In this document: positions 49,830 through 56,832 of the stretch, piece by piece
How the letters are laid out: each line of letters begins with the position of its first letter
Numbering within the stretch: the stretch's first letter is position 1
From: Streptomyces sp. HNM0574
Lineage (GTDB): Bacteria; Actinomycetota; Actinomycetes; Streptomycetales; Streptomycetaceae
Direction of reading: 5' to 3'
DNA: 64,000 bases
NCBI RefSeq assembly: GCF_012726235.1
Contig: NZ_JAASAH010000010.1
Location: 163,963-227,962 of the forward strand
Notes under the pieces: generated by a model
Told to the model about the DNA's origin: nothing
Databases searched by the model: none
The model's input: only the letters and a program-made list of their open reading frames with translations
Made by a program: the position numbers and the translations under genes

Positions 49830-50439
49830 TCCGGCCGCGGCCGAGGATGCGCTGCTGGTCACGGTCGTGCCGGCGGGCGGCGAGCGCGGCCCGCCGCTCC
49901 CGCTCGGCCTGTTCCGGGTGCCGGCTGCGCCAGTACGGGTTGTCGTGCGGCAGGGCGCTGCCGACCCGCCCGTACATCCCGAAGATCAGCAGCAGCACGC
50001 CGACGACGAAGCTGAACAGCACGTTCTGGATGCGGAACGCCAGGAAGTTGAGCCCCGTCTCCAGCAGCGCCAGGTTGACGAAGCCGCTGAGCAGGAAGCC
50101 GATGGCCAGCACGATGTTCAGCGAGGAGGCGAAGTTCCCGCCGCGCAGCATCCCGAGGAAGAGCAGCGCGCCGACGACGATGGACAGAACGCTCAGCGCC
50201 CCGTTGGTGTTCAGCCCGGCCACCGTGTCGCCCTGGGTGTCGAAGAACCCGATCCGGTCGACGAGCCCGAGCACACCGAACGCGAGCAGCACCAGCCCCA
50301 TCAGCCCCGCACCGACCCGGTAGACCTTGCTCAGCCGGTGATCGACGGGCAGGTGCTCGTCCAGCACCGCGCGGGTACGGCGCGGCCGCGGCCGCGCGTG
50401 ACGTGCGCGGGACGGAGGAAGTGCGCCGGTGGCAGCCAT
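49816..50439 (-). CDS. DUF4383 four-helix membrane protein
   Basis: 207 residues. An Arg/Pro-rich N-terminus (about 40 residues) precedes four membrane segments: GAGLMGLVLLAFGVLGLVDR, GALSVLSIVVGALLFLGMLR, SLNIVLAIGFLLSGFVNLAL and IQNVLFSFVVGVLLLIFGMY. A basic cytoplasmic tail follows (RRAALAARRHDRDQQRILGR). This layout is DUF4383, common in actinobacteria and of unknown function. It shares 14 bp at its 3' end with the HAD gene on the other strand and has no terminator between. Confidence 0.9.
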   Translation of the reverse strand: MAATGALPPSRARHARPRPRRTRAVLDEHLPVDHRLSKVYRVGAGLMGLVLLAFGVLGLVDRIGFFDTQGDTVAGLNTNGALSVLSIVVGALLFLGMLRGGNFASSLNIVLAIGFLLSGFVNLALLETGLNFLAFRIQNVLFSFVVGVLLLIFGMYGRVGSALPHDNPYWRSRHPEQAERERRAALAARRHDRDQQRILGRGRIREP

Positions 50440-50499
50440 GATCAGCCCTCCTTGGCAGGGGCCCCGTCCTGCCCAGGATCAGCCCCGGCGCGAGCGGCC

Positions 50500-50706
50500 T
50501 CAACCGCAGCAGCCGCCCCCGCAGCACCCGCCGCCGGCCGGCGCGGCGGGAGCCGCCGCGGCGCCGCCGACGGCGACCGTCGACAGCAGCTTCACGGTGT
50601 CGCCGTGCCCCTCGGGGCAGTCGGCGGGGGCGTTGGCCTCGGCCATCGGACGGCTCAGCTCGAAGCCGGTTCCGCATTCGCGGCAGCGGTACTCGTATCG
50701 CGGCAT
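50500..50706 (-). CDS. FmdB-family zinc-ribbon protein
   Basis: 68 residues. The zinc ribbon MPRYEYRCRECGTGFELSRP and CPEGHGDTVKLLSTVAVGG keeps the first CxxC, while the second knuckle has a single Cys followed by His (CPEGH). The C-terminus is an unusual Gly/Cys run (GGGCCGGGCCG) that could bind additional metal. FmdB domains are regulatory or metal-binding modules of uncertain role. It lies 60 bp downstream of the DUF4383 gene's start, on the same strand. Confidence 0.88.
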   Translation of the reverse strand: MPRYEYRCRECGTGFELSRPMAEANAPADCPEGHGDTVKLLSTVAVGGAAAAPAAPAGGGCCGGGCCG

Positions 50707-50782
50707 GCCCGCAGCCTAGCCGCCCGAGCGCACCCCCGTTCCGCACGGGGCGAGCCTCCGGAACGGGCGGCGAACTCCCCGG

Positions 50783-52054
50783 TCAGGAGCCGGTGTCGGC
50801 CGCGCGGTCCTGCCGGATGCGGTCCACCGTCCGCTGCACCGTCTCGCGTACGGCGTCCAGCTCGGTGAGCAGGTGCCAGTAGTCGGGGTGGCGCCCCGTG
50901 AGCGAGTCGACCGCGCGGTCGACCCGCGCCACGGCGTCGTCCAGCGGACGGGCGTGCTCCGGCTTCGGGGTGCTGCGCCCCGCCATCGCCAGCCGCTGCG
51001 CGTCCCGGATGGCGAACCGGGTGCGCTCGACCTCCTGGCTGTGGTCGAAGGAGACCTCGTTCAGCCGTTGCAGCCGGTCGCCCGCGGCCTTCACCGCCTC
51101 GTCGGTGGTGTCGAGCAGCGCCCGCACCGTCGACAGCAGCGACGTCGCCTGCGCCCACTGCTGCTCCTCGCGTGCCTTCCGCGCCTCGTCCAGCTTCTCC
51201 TCGGCCTGCCGCACCGACCGCACGGCCTCGTCCGGCACCCGCTGCAGGTCCTGCCAGCACGCCGCGCTGAACCGGCGGCGCAGTTCGCTCAGCACCGGCT
51301 CCACCTGACCGGCGCGCGTGTGCAGCGCCTGCGCCCGCGTACGCAGCGACGCCAGCCGCTTGTCCGTCTCCGCCGCGCGCTCCGGCAGCCGCCCGGCCTC
51401 GCTGCGCACCGCACCGGCCTCGTGCACCACACGGTCGGCCCGCTGCAGCGTCTCCTTGACGCCGTGCTGCGCGGCGCCCTCGTTCAGCTTCGTCAGCTCC
51501 GGCGAGAGTGCCGCCAGCCGGGCCGCCAGATCGTCGGCGCGCAGCCCCGAACTCCGGGCCGCGTCCAGCGCGTTGCTCGCCCCCAGCAGTTCCTGCCGGG
51601 CCCGCTCCACGGCCGGCGCGACGCGCGCCAGCTGGTTCTCGGCCTGCGTCAGCAGCGGTCCGAGGCTCTCGCCGAAGCGCTCCAGCTCGGCCTTCACCCG
51701 CTCCATGTCCTGCTTGGTGCGGTTCAGCTCGGCCTGCGCGCGGGAGGCAGCGGCGGCGTCCAGGCCGTCGCGGTCGAGGTCGTGGGCGTCGACGACGGTG
51801 ATGTACGCGTGGCTGGCCTCGTCGATCCGCGAGCCGAAGGCCGCGAAGTCGGCGACGGCCTTGGCGGCGGCCGGGGAATCGTCGACGGCGCTCAGGGTCT
51901 CGATGGATATCCGCAGGTCACGCTGTGCGGTGTCCAGCTCGTAGAACGCGGCGGCCGCGGCGTCCTTGGCGGCCTGGGCCTCGGCCCTGCGGTTCTCGGC
52001 GCGGCCACCGCCCCAGCCCCAGCGGCGGGTCCCGCCGCCGTTCATCGCCGTCAC
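50783..52054 (-). CDS. long coiled-coil protein of unknown function
   Basis: 423 residues from GTG 52054 (GGGAGAGG upstream; ATG 52045 is also possible). An N-terminal Gly/Arg/Trp motif (NGGGTRRWGWGGGR) is followed by an almost purely helical, Ala/Glu/Arg-rich body with heptad patterns (SRAQAELNRTKQDMERVKAE, RAAETDKRLASLRTRAQALH). There is no membrane segment or ATP-binding motif. Position beside the Ter module, though on the opposite strand, is suggestive of a structural partner. This is not a homologue I can name. Confidence 0.8.
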   Translation of the reverse strand: MTAMNGGGTRRWGWGGGRAENRRAEAQAAKDAAAAAFYELDTAQRDLRISIETLSAVDDSPAAAKAVADFAAFGSRIDEASHAYITVVDAHDLDRDGLDAAAASRAQAELNRTKQDMERVKAELERFGESLGPLLTQAENQLARVAPAVERARQELLGASNALDAARSSGLRADDLAARLAALSPELTKLNEGAAQHGVKETLQRADRVVHEAGAVRSEAGRLPERAAETDKRLASLRTRAQALHTRAGQVEPVLSELRRRFSAACWQDLQRVPDEAVRSVRQAEEKLDEARKAREEQQWAQATSLLSTVRALLDTTDEAVKAAGDRLQRLNEVSFDHSQEVERTRFAIRDAQRLAMAGRSTPKPEHARPLDDAVARVDRAVDSLTGRHPDYWHLLTELDAVRETVQRTVDRIRQDRAADTGS

Positions 52055-52213
52055 GAACCTCTCCCGTGTGCCGCGGCCAGTTGTGGATCGGAGGTCATTC
52101 TCCCACCCGGACACAACGAACACACGGGCCGGATCGTTCACACCCTCACGAACCCGCAACCGTTTGGGCTTCCCATGGCACGGCAGGGTAGTCTGTGACC
52201 TCGTCCGCCACGG

Positions 52214-52285
52214 GGGCGCATAGCTCAGCGGTAGAGCGCTTCCCTTACAAGGAAGATGTCACTGGTTCGATCCCAGTTGTGCCCA
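52214..52285 (+). tRNA. tRNA-Val (anticodon TAC)
   Basis: Cloverleaf: acceptor GGGCGCA (52214-52220) pairs with TGTGCCC (52278-52284) with one G.T pair; D-arm AGCTCAGCGGTAGAGCG; anticodon loop CTTACAA, closed by CTTCC/GGAAG; T-arm ACTGG-TTCGATC-CCAGT. The discriminator base is A 52285, and CCA is not encoded. No integrase gene or attachment-site repeat is seen beside it. Confidence 0.97.
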
Positions 52286-52313
52286 TCGGACGCCGCTGCT
52301 GTGAGCAGTGGGA

Positions 52314-52350
52314 ACGGGAGCCCCGCGAAGATTCTTCGCGGGGCTCCCGT
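52314..52350 (+). terminator. terminator after tRNA-Val
   Basis: Perfect 17-bp arms (52314-52330 and 52334-52350) around ATT, 28 bp after the tRNA 3' end. Confidence 0.85.
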
Positions 52351-52409
52351 CGTGTGTGGGGGTGCGGGTCCCGTCCGGCCCCGGCGCCTGGGGTCCGCGG
52401 GGAAATGTG

Positions 52410-52415
52410 TACGTT
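52410..52415 (+). promoter_or_regulatory. -10 element of a leaderless promoter (urea transporter)
   Basis: TACGTT lies six bases before ATG 52422, with no ribosome-binding site between them. Confidence 0.55.
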
Positions 52416-52421
52416 ACAAGC

Positions 52422-53396
52422 ATGAGTCGTGTCATCTCGTGGGACCTGCCCGAGCCCGCCGTCGCGCGGCGGCAACCGGTGCGGTTCGGCTATGAACTCC
52501 TGCGCGGTGTCGCGCAGGTGGACTTCATGCCGAACGCGGCCTGCGGGCTCTTCTTCGTCGCCGCGCTGTTCGCCGCGGGCTGGCAGTACGGCCTGTACGG
52601 GCTGCTCGGCACCGCCGTCGGCACCGCGGCCGCGTACGCGCTCGGCGTCGACCGGGAGCGGATCGGCGCGGGGCTCGAAGGGTTCAACGGGTGCCTCGTC
52701 GCGGTGGCGTTCGCGTCCTTCCTCGGGCCCGGCCACGCCTCCACCTGGCTGCTCGCCGTCGCGGGCGCCCTCGGCGCGGCCGTGGTCACCGGTGCGCTGG
52801 TGCACCTGCTGCGGCCCTGGGCGATGCCGACGTTCACGCTGCCGTTCTGCCTCGTCGCCAGCGTCGTCACCATCGCGGCGCCCGGCTTCCAGCGGATATG
52901 GCACGGCGGTTCGGCGCTCGCCGCGCTGCCGCGTACCGCCTCGGGCTCCTCCGCGCTCGACTGGTCGGGGCTGGCGCACGCGCTGCTCGCCAACGTCGGG
53001 CAGATCTTCCTCATGCCGCAGTGGTACGTGGGGCTGCTGTTCCTCCTCGGGCTGTTCGTCGCGGACGTCTACGTCGGGCTGACGGCCTGCCTCGGCAGCG
53101 TCGTCGGCGTCGTCACGGCCTGGGCGCTCGGAGCTCCGGCCGACGGGGTCGCGCACGGCCTGCTGGGCTACAACGCCGTCCTGGTCGCCATGGCGCTGGG
53201 CGCCGTCTTCCTGGAGCGCGGGCCGTGGAGCCTCGGCTACGCCGTCGTCGGCGCCGCGGCCTCCACGGTGCTGACCGTCGCCGTCACCTCGTTCTTCGCC
53301 CCGTTCGGCGGCCACACCCTCACCTGGCCCTACATCCTCACCACCCTCTTCTTCCTGGCCGCCGTCCCCGGCTTTCCCCGGCTGCGCCGGAAGTGA
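52422..53396 (+). CDS. urea transporter (UT family)
   Basis: 324 residues, about ten membrane segments in two pseudo-repeated halves. Family signatures are LRGVAQVDFMPNAACGLFFV and LLANVGQIFLMPQWYVGLLF, each with the QV/QIxFMP core that starts a half; the second half also has AHGLLGYNAVLVAMALG against AGLEGFNGCLVAVAFAS in the first. These line a urea-selective channel. No urease genes are nearby in this window. It is read as a single leaderless gene, with the GNAT gene 86 bp downstream. Confidence 0.92.
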   Translation: MSRVISWDLPEPAVARRQPVRFGYELLRGVAQVDFMPNAACGLFFVAALFAAGWQYGLYGLLGTAVGTAAAYALGVDRERIGAGLEGFNGCLVAVAFASFLGPGHASTWLLAVAGALGAAVVTGALVHLLRPWAMPTFTLPFCLVASVVTIAAPGFQRIWHGGSALAALPRTASGSSALDWSGLAHALLANVGQIFLMPQWYVGLLFLLGLFVADVYVGLTACLGSVVGVVTAWALGAPADGVAHGLLGYNAVLVAMALGAVFLERGPWSLGYAVVGAAASTVLTVAVTSFFAPFGGHTLTWPYILTTLFFLAAVPGFPRLRRK

Positions 53397-53482
53397 CGCG
53401 CCGGGGCGCCGAGTTCCGGGCGCCCTTCGCGTGCACAGTTCCGTAGGGAGCCGCGACGGGCGGTGCAGTGAGGAGGACGGAC

Positions 53483-54049
53483 ATGGCGGACGGGTGCCAC
53501 GTCGCCGGCCGGGCCACCGCGGCCGACATGGACGCGCTGCTGGCGCTGCGGGCCGAGGCGGAGGCGTGGCTGGCGAGCGCGGGGATCGACCAGTGGCGCG
53601 CGCCGGGCTTCCGCGACCGCGCGCTGGCCAAGTGGCGCGCCGACGTGGAGCAGGGGCGTACCTGGCTGGTGCGGGACGGGGCGGGCGCCGTCGCCGCGAC
53701 GGTGACGCTCGCGCCGGCCGACCCGGACTTCTGGTGCGAGGACGACCGGCCGGGGGACGCGGTGTACGTCGCCAAGCTGATCACCGCCCGCGCGTTCGCC
53801 GGTGCCGGGCTGGGCGGGCGGGTCCTCGACTGGGCGGGACTGGCCGCTCGCCGCGCGGGCCTCGGCTGGGTGCGTCTCGACTGCTGGCGGTCCAACACCG
53901 CGCTGCAGGAGTACTACCTGGGGCAGGGCTTCCGCCACGTACGGACGGAGGCGCCCGCGCACCGGCGGTCCGGCTGGCTGGCGCAGCGCCCCGCGGAACT
54001 GGTGCTCCATCCGGAACGGCGCCTCGGCACCGCACCGTCCGGCCGCTGA
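53483..54049 (+). CDS. GNAT-family N-acetyltransferase
   Basis: 188 residues from ATG 53483, with AGGAGG six bases upstream (GTG 53468 lies before that site). GNAT fold: N-terminal RATAADMDALLALRAEAEAW, strand 4 to the acetyl-CoA loop DAVYVAKLITARAFAGAGLG (the R/Q-x-x-G-x-G/A loop is degenerate as AGAGLGG), then GLGWVRLDCWRSNTALQEYY and LGQGFRHVRTE, the typical C-terminal motif B. It transfers acetyl from acetyl-CoA to an amine; the acceptor is unknown. Confidence 0.87.
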   Translation: MADGCHVAGRATAADMDALLALRAEAEAWLASAGIDQWRAPGFRDRALAKWRADVEQGRTWLVRDGAGAVAATVTLAPADPDFWCEDDRPGDAVYVAKLITARAFAGAGLGGRVLDWAGLAARRAGLGWVRLDCWRSNTALQEYYLGQGFRHVRTEAPAHRRSGWLAQRPAELVLHPERRLGTAPSGR

Positions 54050-54106
54050 CCGCCCGCCGCCGGAACGGCCGACGGCGGTACGGCAGGCGTCACTTGGGGC
54101 CGTGGG

Positions 54107-54325
54107 TCACTCGGACTGCTGGGCGGCCGCCGCCGTGCTGGAGAGTGCCTTGAGGAAGTAGCCGACGCCCTGTCCCGTCTCGTGGAGCGCGTCGGCGTCG
54201 GGGGCGGTGATCCGGTCGTCCTTGAGGATCGCGCTGCTGTCCCCGTCGGCGTGTGCGGGGTTGGCGACGACGGCGGTCAGGCAGGCGGCTGCTCCGACGA
54301 GCAGGGTTCCGGCGGTGGCGCGCAT
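54107..54325 (-). CDS. small secreted protein
   Basis: 72 residues with a classical signal peptide (MRATAGTLLVGAAACLTAVV, cleavage near NPAHA-DG). The mature part is about 45 residues, hydrophilic (SSAILKDDRITAPDADALHE) and without cysteines. It resembles short exported hypothetical proteins of Streptomyces of unknown function. Codon usage with high third-position GC supports it as real. A longer open frame extends upstream, but the signal peptide fixes the start at 54325. Confidence 0.7.
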   Translation of the reverse strand: MRATAGTLLVGAAACLTAVVANPAHADGDSSAILKDDRITAPDADALHETGQGVGYFLKALSSTAAAAQQSE

Positions 54326-54462
54326 GGGGTACCTCGCGGGGTGTCGTGTGCGGATGACGGCACACGGCAAACCGGAACCGGCCCCCGAGGGGCACGCGAC
54401 GGACGGCGAACCGGGCGAAAACAGCCCGATCGGGCCACCTTGTCCGACTCCCGGAGCGGGCG

Positions 54463-55194
54463 TCAGGGCGCGGGACGCGGCGCGGGCAGCTCGGCGGGGA
54501 CGACGGGCGGGACGCTCTCGGGCGCGTCCGTGAGGCCGGCGGGCTCCGGCGCCGGCGTCCGGCGCAGGAAGTACGCGGCCACCGAACCGGCGACGACGAG
54601 GGCGAGCACCGAGACGGCCGTCCCGAGCCAGGAGGCGCCGAGCCAGCGGCTGCCGAAGTAGCCCAGGCTCACGCTGTACGCCGCCCAGGCCAGGCCCGCG
54701 AGCGCGGACCACGGCACGAACTCCTTCGCGCGCCGGTGCGCCGTCCCCGCCATGAGGCTGACGACGGACCGTCCGGCCGGAGCGAAGCGGGCCAGGACGA
54801 CGAGCACGCCGCCGCCGCGCGTGAGCGCCTGGCCGAGGCGCTGCTGGGCCGTACTCAGCCTGCGGGAGCGGGAGATGGCGCGGCCGAAGCGGTCGCCGCC
54901 GCGCCGGGCCAGCCGGTAGGCGACGACGTCACCGAGGACGGAGGCGGCCGTGGCGCACAGCACGAGCGCGAGCATGCCGACGGGGCCGGCGAGATGGTGG
55001 GCCTCGGCCGCGCGTCCGGCGCGGGACGGGAGGTCGGCCGCGTCCGCCGCCGTGGTCCCGGCCACGGCGGTCGCGGCGGTGATGACGAGGACGCCGCTGG
55101 GCAGCAGCGGGAGGAAGACGTCGAGGACGACGGACGCGGCGATGATGCCGAAGATCCACGGGGACCCTGTCACCGTCCCGAGGGTTTCGAGCAC
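54463..55194 (-). CDS. DedA/VTT-domain membrane protein
   Basis: 243 residues from GTG 55194. Membrane segments: FGIIAASVVLDVFLPLLPSG, LALVLCATAASVLGDVVAYR, a re-entrant region with the DedA motif VVLARFAPAGRSVVSLMAGT, a segment WSALAGLAWAAYSVSLGYFG, and a last one near VSVLALVVAGSVAAYFL. The FxPxGR pattern (FAPAGR) is the conserved core of DedA/VTT proteins, which are lipid flippases or scramblases needed for membrane homeostasis. A Pro-rich tail follows. Confidence 0.87.
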   Translation of the reverse strand: MLETLGTVTGSPWIFGIIAASVVLDVFLPLLPSGVLVITAATAVAGTTAADAADLPSRAGRAAEAHHLAGPVGMLALVLCATAASVLGDVVAYRLARRGGDRFGRAISRSRRLSTAQQRLGQALTRGGGVLVVLARFAPAGRSVVSLMAGTAHRRAKEFVPWSALAGLAWAAYSVSLGYFGSRWLGASWLGTAVSVLALVVAGSVAAYFLRRTPAPEPAGLTDAPESVPPVVPAELPAPRPAP

Positions 55195-55528
55195 GTCGAC
55201 CCCGTTCCTCCACGCCCCCGAGATCCTGCGCGGCGCTTCAGCGCCACTTGCCGCCGTACAGCGTACGCCCGGGGTGCTCACCCGGACGCGCCGGGCGCGG
55301 GTGGTGTCGGTCTCAGGGGCTTACGCGATACGGATGCACCGCTGACGCCCGCCCGGCCCGTGCCGAGGCACCGGCCGGCGTCGTTGACGGACAGTGCCCC
55401 GGGACGGGGTCCGGAGTGAGCCACCCGTCGTGACCGGGGCCACGGATTTCGTCTCTCCGTCCCGGAGGGAGGCCCGGTTCCGCGAGGCGGCGGGCGCGGC
55501 ACCATCCGGAGCGTGAGAAGGAGACGAG
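55195..55528. promoter_or_regulatory. 334-bp divergent intergenic region
   Basis: Between the dedA-like and superoxide dismutase genes. I see no ORF with coding bias and no convincing promoter pair. GAGAAGGAGACGAG (about 55512-55525) is the ribosome-binding site of the dismutase, and GGAGGAACGGGG (complement, about 55202-55215) that of the DedA gene. Confidence 0.5.
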
Positions 55529-56221
55529 ATGGCAGCAGGGAAAGCGACCGCGGTGGCCGCCGCGGTGGCGGCGATGGCGGCGGCCGCGACGGTGACGGTC
55601 GGCCCGGGCGTGGCCGGGGCGCAGTCCCCGCACGCGGCGGGCCCGGGAGGCGGCGGCACGGGCGCGCCCGTGACCGGCTCGGCGCACGCGGGGGAGGGCG
55701 GTGACGTGCGCTCCGGGACGAAGGGCGACACCTTCTGGCTGACGGCGCACGGCAAGTTCGCGCGCCCCGGCGCGGGCGCCACCCCGCCCGCGGTGACGTA
55801 CGACACCCGCGCCGTTCCCGAGGGCGCGCGGATCGCCGTCGCGCAGCGCTCCGAGGCCGGCCGGACGAAGGTGGCGGTCAAGGTGAGCGGCCTGGAGCCG
55901 AACCGTACGTTCGGCGCCCATGTGCACACCAAGCCCTGCGCTGACGTGCCGGACTCCTCGGGGCCGCACTACCAGAACCGGAAGGACCCGGTGCAGCCCT
56001 CGAAGGACCCCGCGTACGCGAACCCCAGGAACGAGGTCTGGCTCGACATGTCGACGGACGCGAAGGGCCGCGCCTCGGCGAAGTCCGGGAACGACTGGAA
56101 CTTCCGCAAGGGCGGGGCGCGTTCCGTGGTGATCCACGAGCACGCCACGCACACCGGGCACGGTGAGGCGGGCGTCGCGGGGGACCGGCTGGCCTGCTTC
56201 TCGGTGCCGTTCGGCAGGTGA
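55529..56221 (+). CDS. secreted Cu/Zn superoxide dismutase family protein
   Basis: 230 residues with GAAGGAG upstream and a signal peptide (ATAVAAAVAAMAAAATVTVG; cleavage near AGA-QS). The Greek-key domain carries the copper ligands in TFGAHVHTKPC and SVVIHEHATHTG, the zinc-loop His in SSGPHYQNRKDP, and the conserved disulfide pair (TKPC and LACFSVPFG). C-terminal motif GHGEAGVAGDRLACF is intact. Predicted to dismute superoxide outside the membrane. Length exceeds bacterial SodC because of a Gly-rich linker after the signal peptide. Confidence 0.88.
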   Translation: MAAGKATAVAAAVAAMAAAATVTVGPGVAGAQSPHAAGPGGGGTGAPVTGSAHAGEGGDVRSGTKGDTFWLTAHGKFARPGAGATPPAVTYDTRAVPEGARIAVAQRSEAGRTKVAVKVSGLEPNRTFGAHVHTKPCADVPDSSGPHYQNRKDPVQPSKDPAYANPRNEVWLDMSTDAKGRASAKSGNDWNFRKGGARSVVIHEHATHTGHGEAGVAGDRLACFSVPFGR

Positions 56222-56231
56222 GCGGGTGACC

Positions 56232-56272
56232 GGCGGGCGGGGTGGGGGCGAGTGGCCCCCGCCCCGCCCGCC
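56232..56272. terminator. bidirectional terminator between sodC-like and doxX-like genes
   Basis: Eighteen-base arms (56232-56249 and 56255-56272), paired throughout with one T.G wobble, around GAGTG. It lies between convergent genes. Confidence 0.8.
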
Positions 56273-56282
56273 GTCGTGTGCC

Positions 56283-56786
56283 TCAGGCGCGGACGGGGTG
56301 GCCGTCGCGGGGGCGGCTGCGGTGGCGTCCGTCGGCGGGGGCGCCGTACTCCTCACCGCCGCGGCCGCGGGAGATGAGGCGGTCGACGGAGAGCGCGCCG
56401 GCGCCGGTGAAGATCAGCAGGAAGAAGGCCCAGCAGAAGAGCGCGGCGGGCTCGCCGCCGTTCTGCAGCGGCCAGAGCCCCTCGGACTGGTGCCCGACGA
56501 AGTACGCGTACGCCATCGAGCCGGAGGCGAGGAACGCGGCCCCGCGGGTGCCGAGTCCGAGCAGTACGAGACCGCCGCAGACGAGCTGGATGACGGCCGC
56601 GTACCAGCCGGGCCAGACGAGCTGGGGGGCCGTTCCGTGCGGGCTGCCGGGGACGCCGAAGAGCGAGGAGAAGCCGTGGCAGGCGAAGAGCCCGCCGATC
56701 ACGACGCGGTACGCGGCCAGGGCGTACGGCTGGGTGGCGCGGGTGAACGGTGCTGCGGGGACAGGGGAGTTGACCGCATCGGGCAT
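56283..56786 (-). CDS. DoxX family membrane protein
   Basis: 167 residues, AGAAGGAG upstream. Four membrane segments: YRVVIGGLFACHGFSSLFGV, YAAVIQLVCGGLVLLGLGTR, a short third helix (ASGSMAYAYFVGH) and LFCWAFFLLIFTGAGALSVD. The pattern FxCHGxxxxFG and GxLLLLGLxTRxAAF is that of DoxX. DoxX proteins form redox complexes at the membrane; in mycobacteria DoxX joins SodA and a thiosulfate sulfurtransferase in an oxidoreductase complex. Here it is 46 bp downstream of a large FAD/NAD-binding protein and convergent with a superoxide dismutase, consistent with a redox role. Confidence 0.88.
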   Translation of the reverse strand: MPDAVNSPVPAAPFTRATQPYALAAYRVVIGGLFACHGFSSLFGVPGSPHGTAPQLVWPGWYAAVIQLVCGGLVLLGLGTRGAAFLASGSMAYAYFVGHQSEGLWPLQNGGEPAALFCWAFFLLIFTGAGALSVDRLISRGRGGEEYGAPADGRHRSRPRDGHPVRA

Positions 56787-56832
56787 GCGTGCTCCTTCTG
56801 AAGTGGGGGACCAGAGCGCCGCACGTTAAGGA

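Noticed and set aside
52214..52350. tRNA-Val as an integration site of a mobile element
   Set aside because: No integrase, no direct repeat of the tRNA 3' end, and neighbours on both sides look like ordinary core genes.
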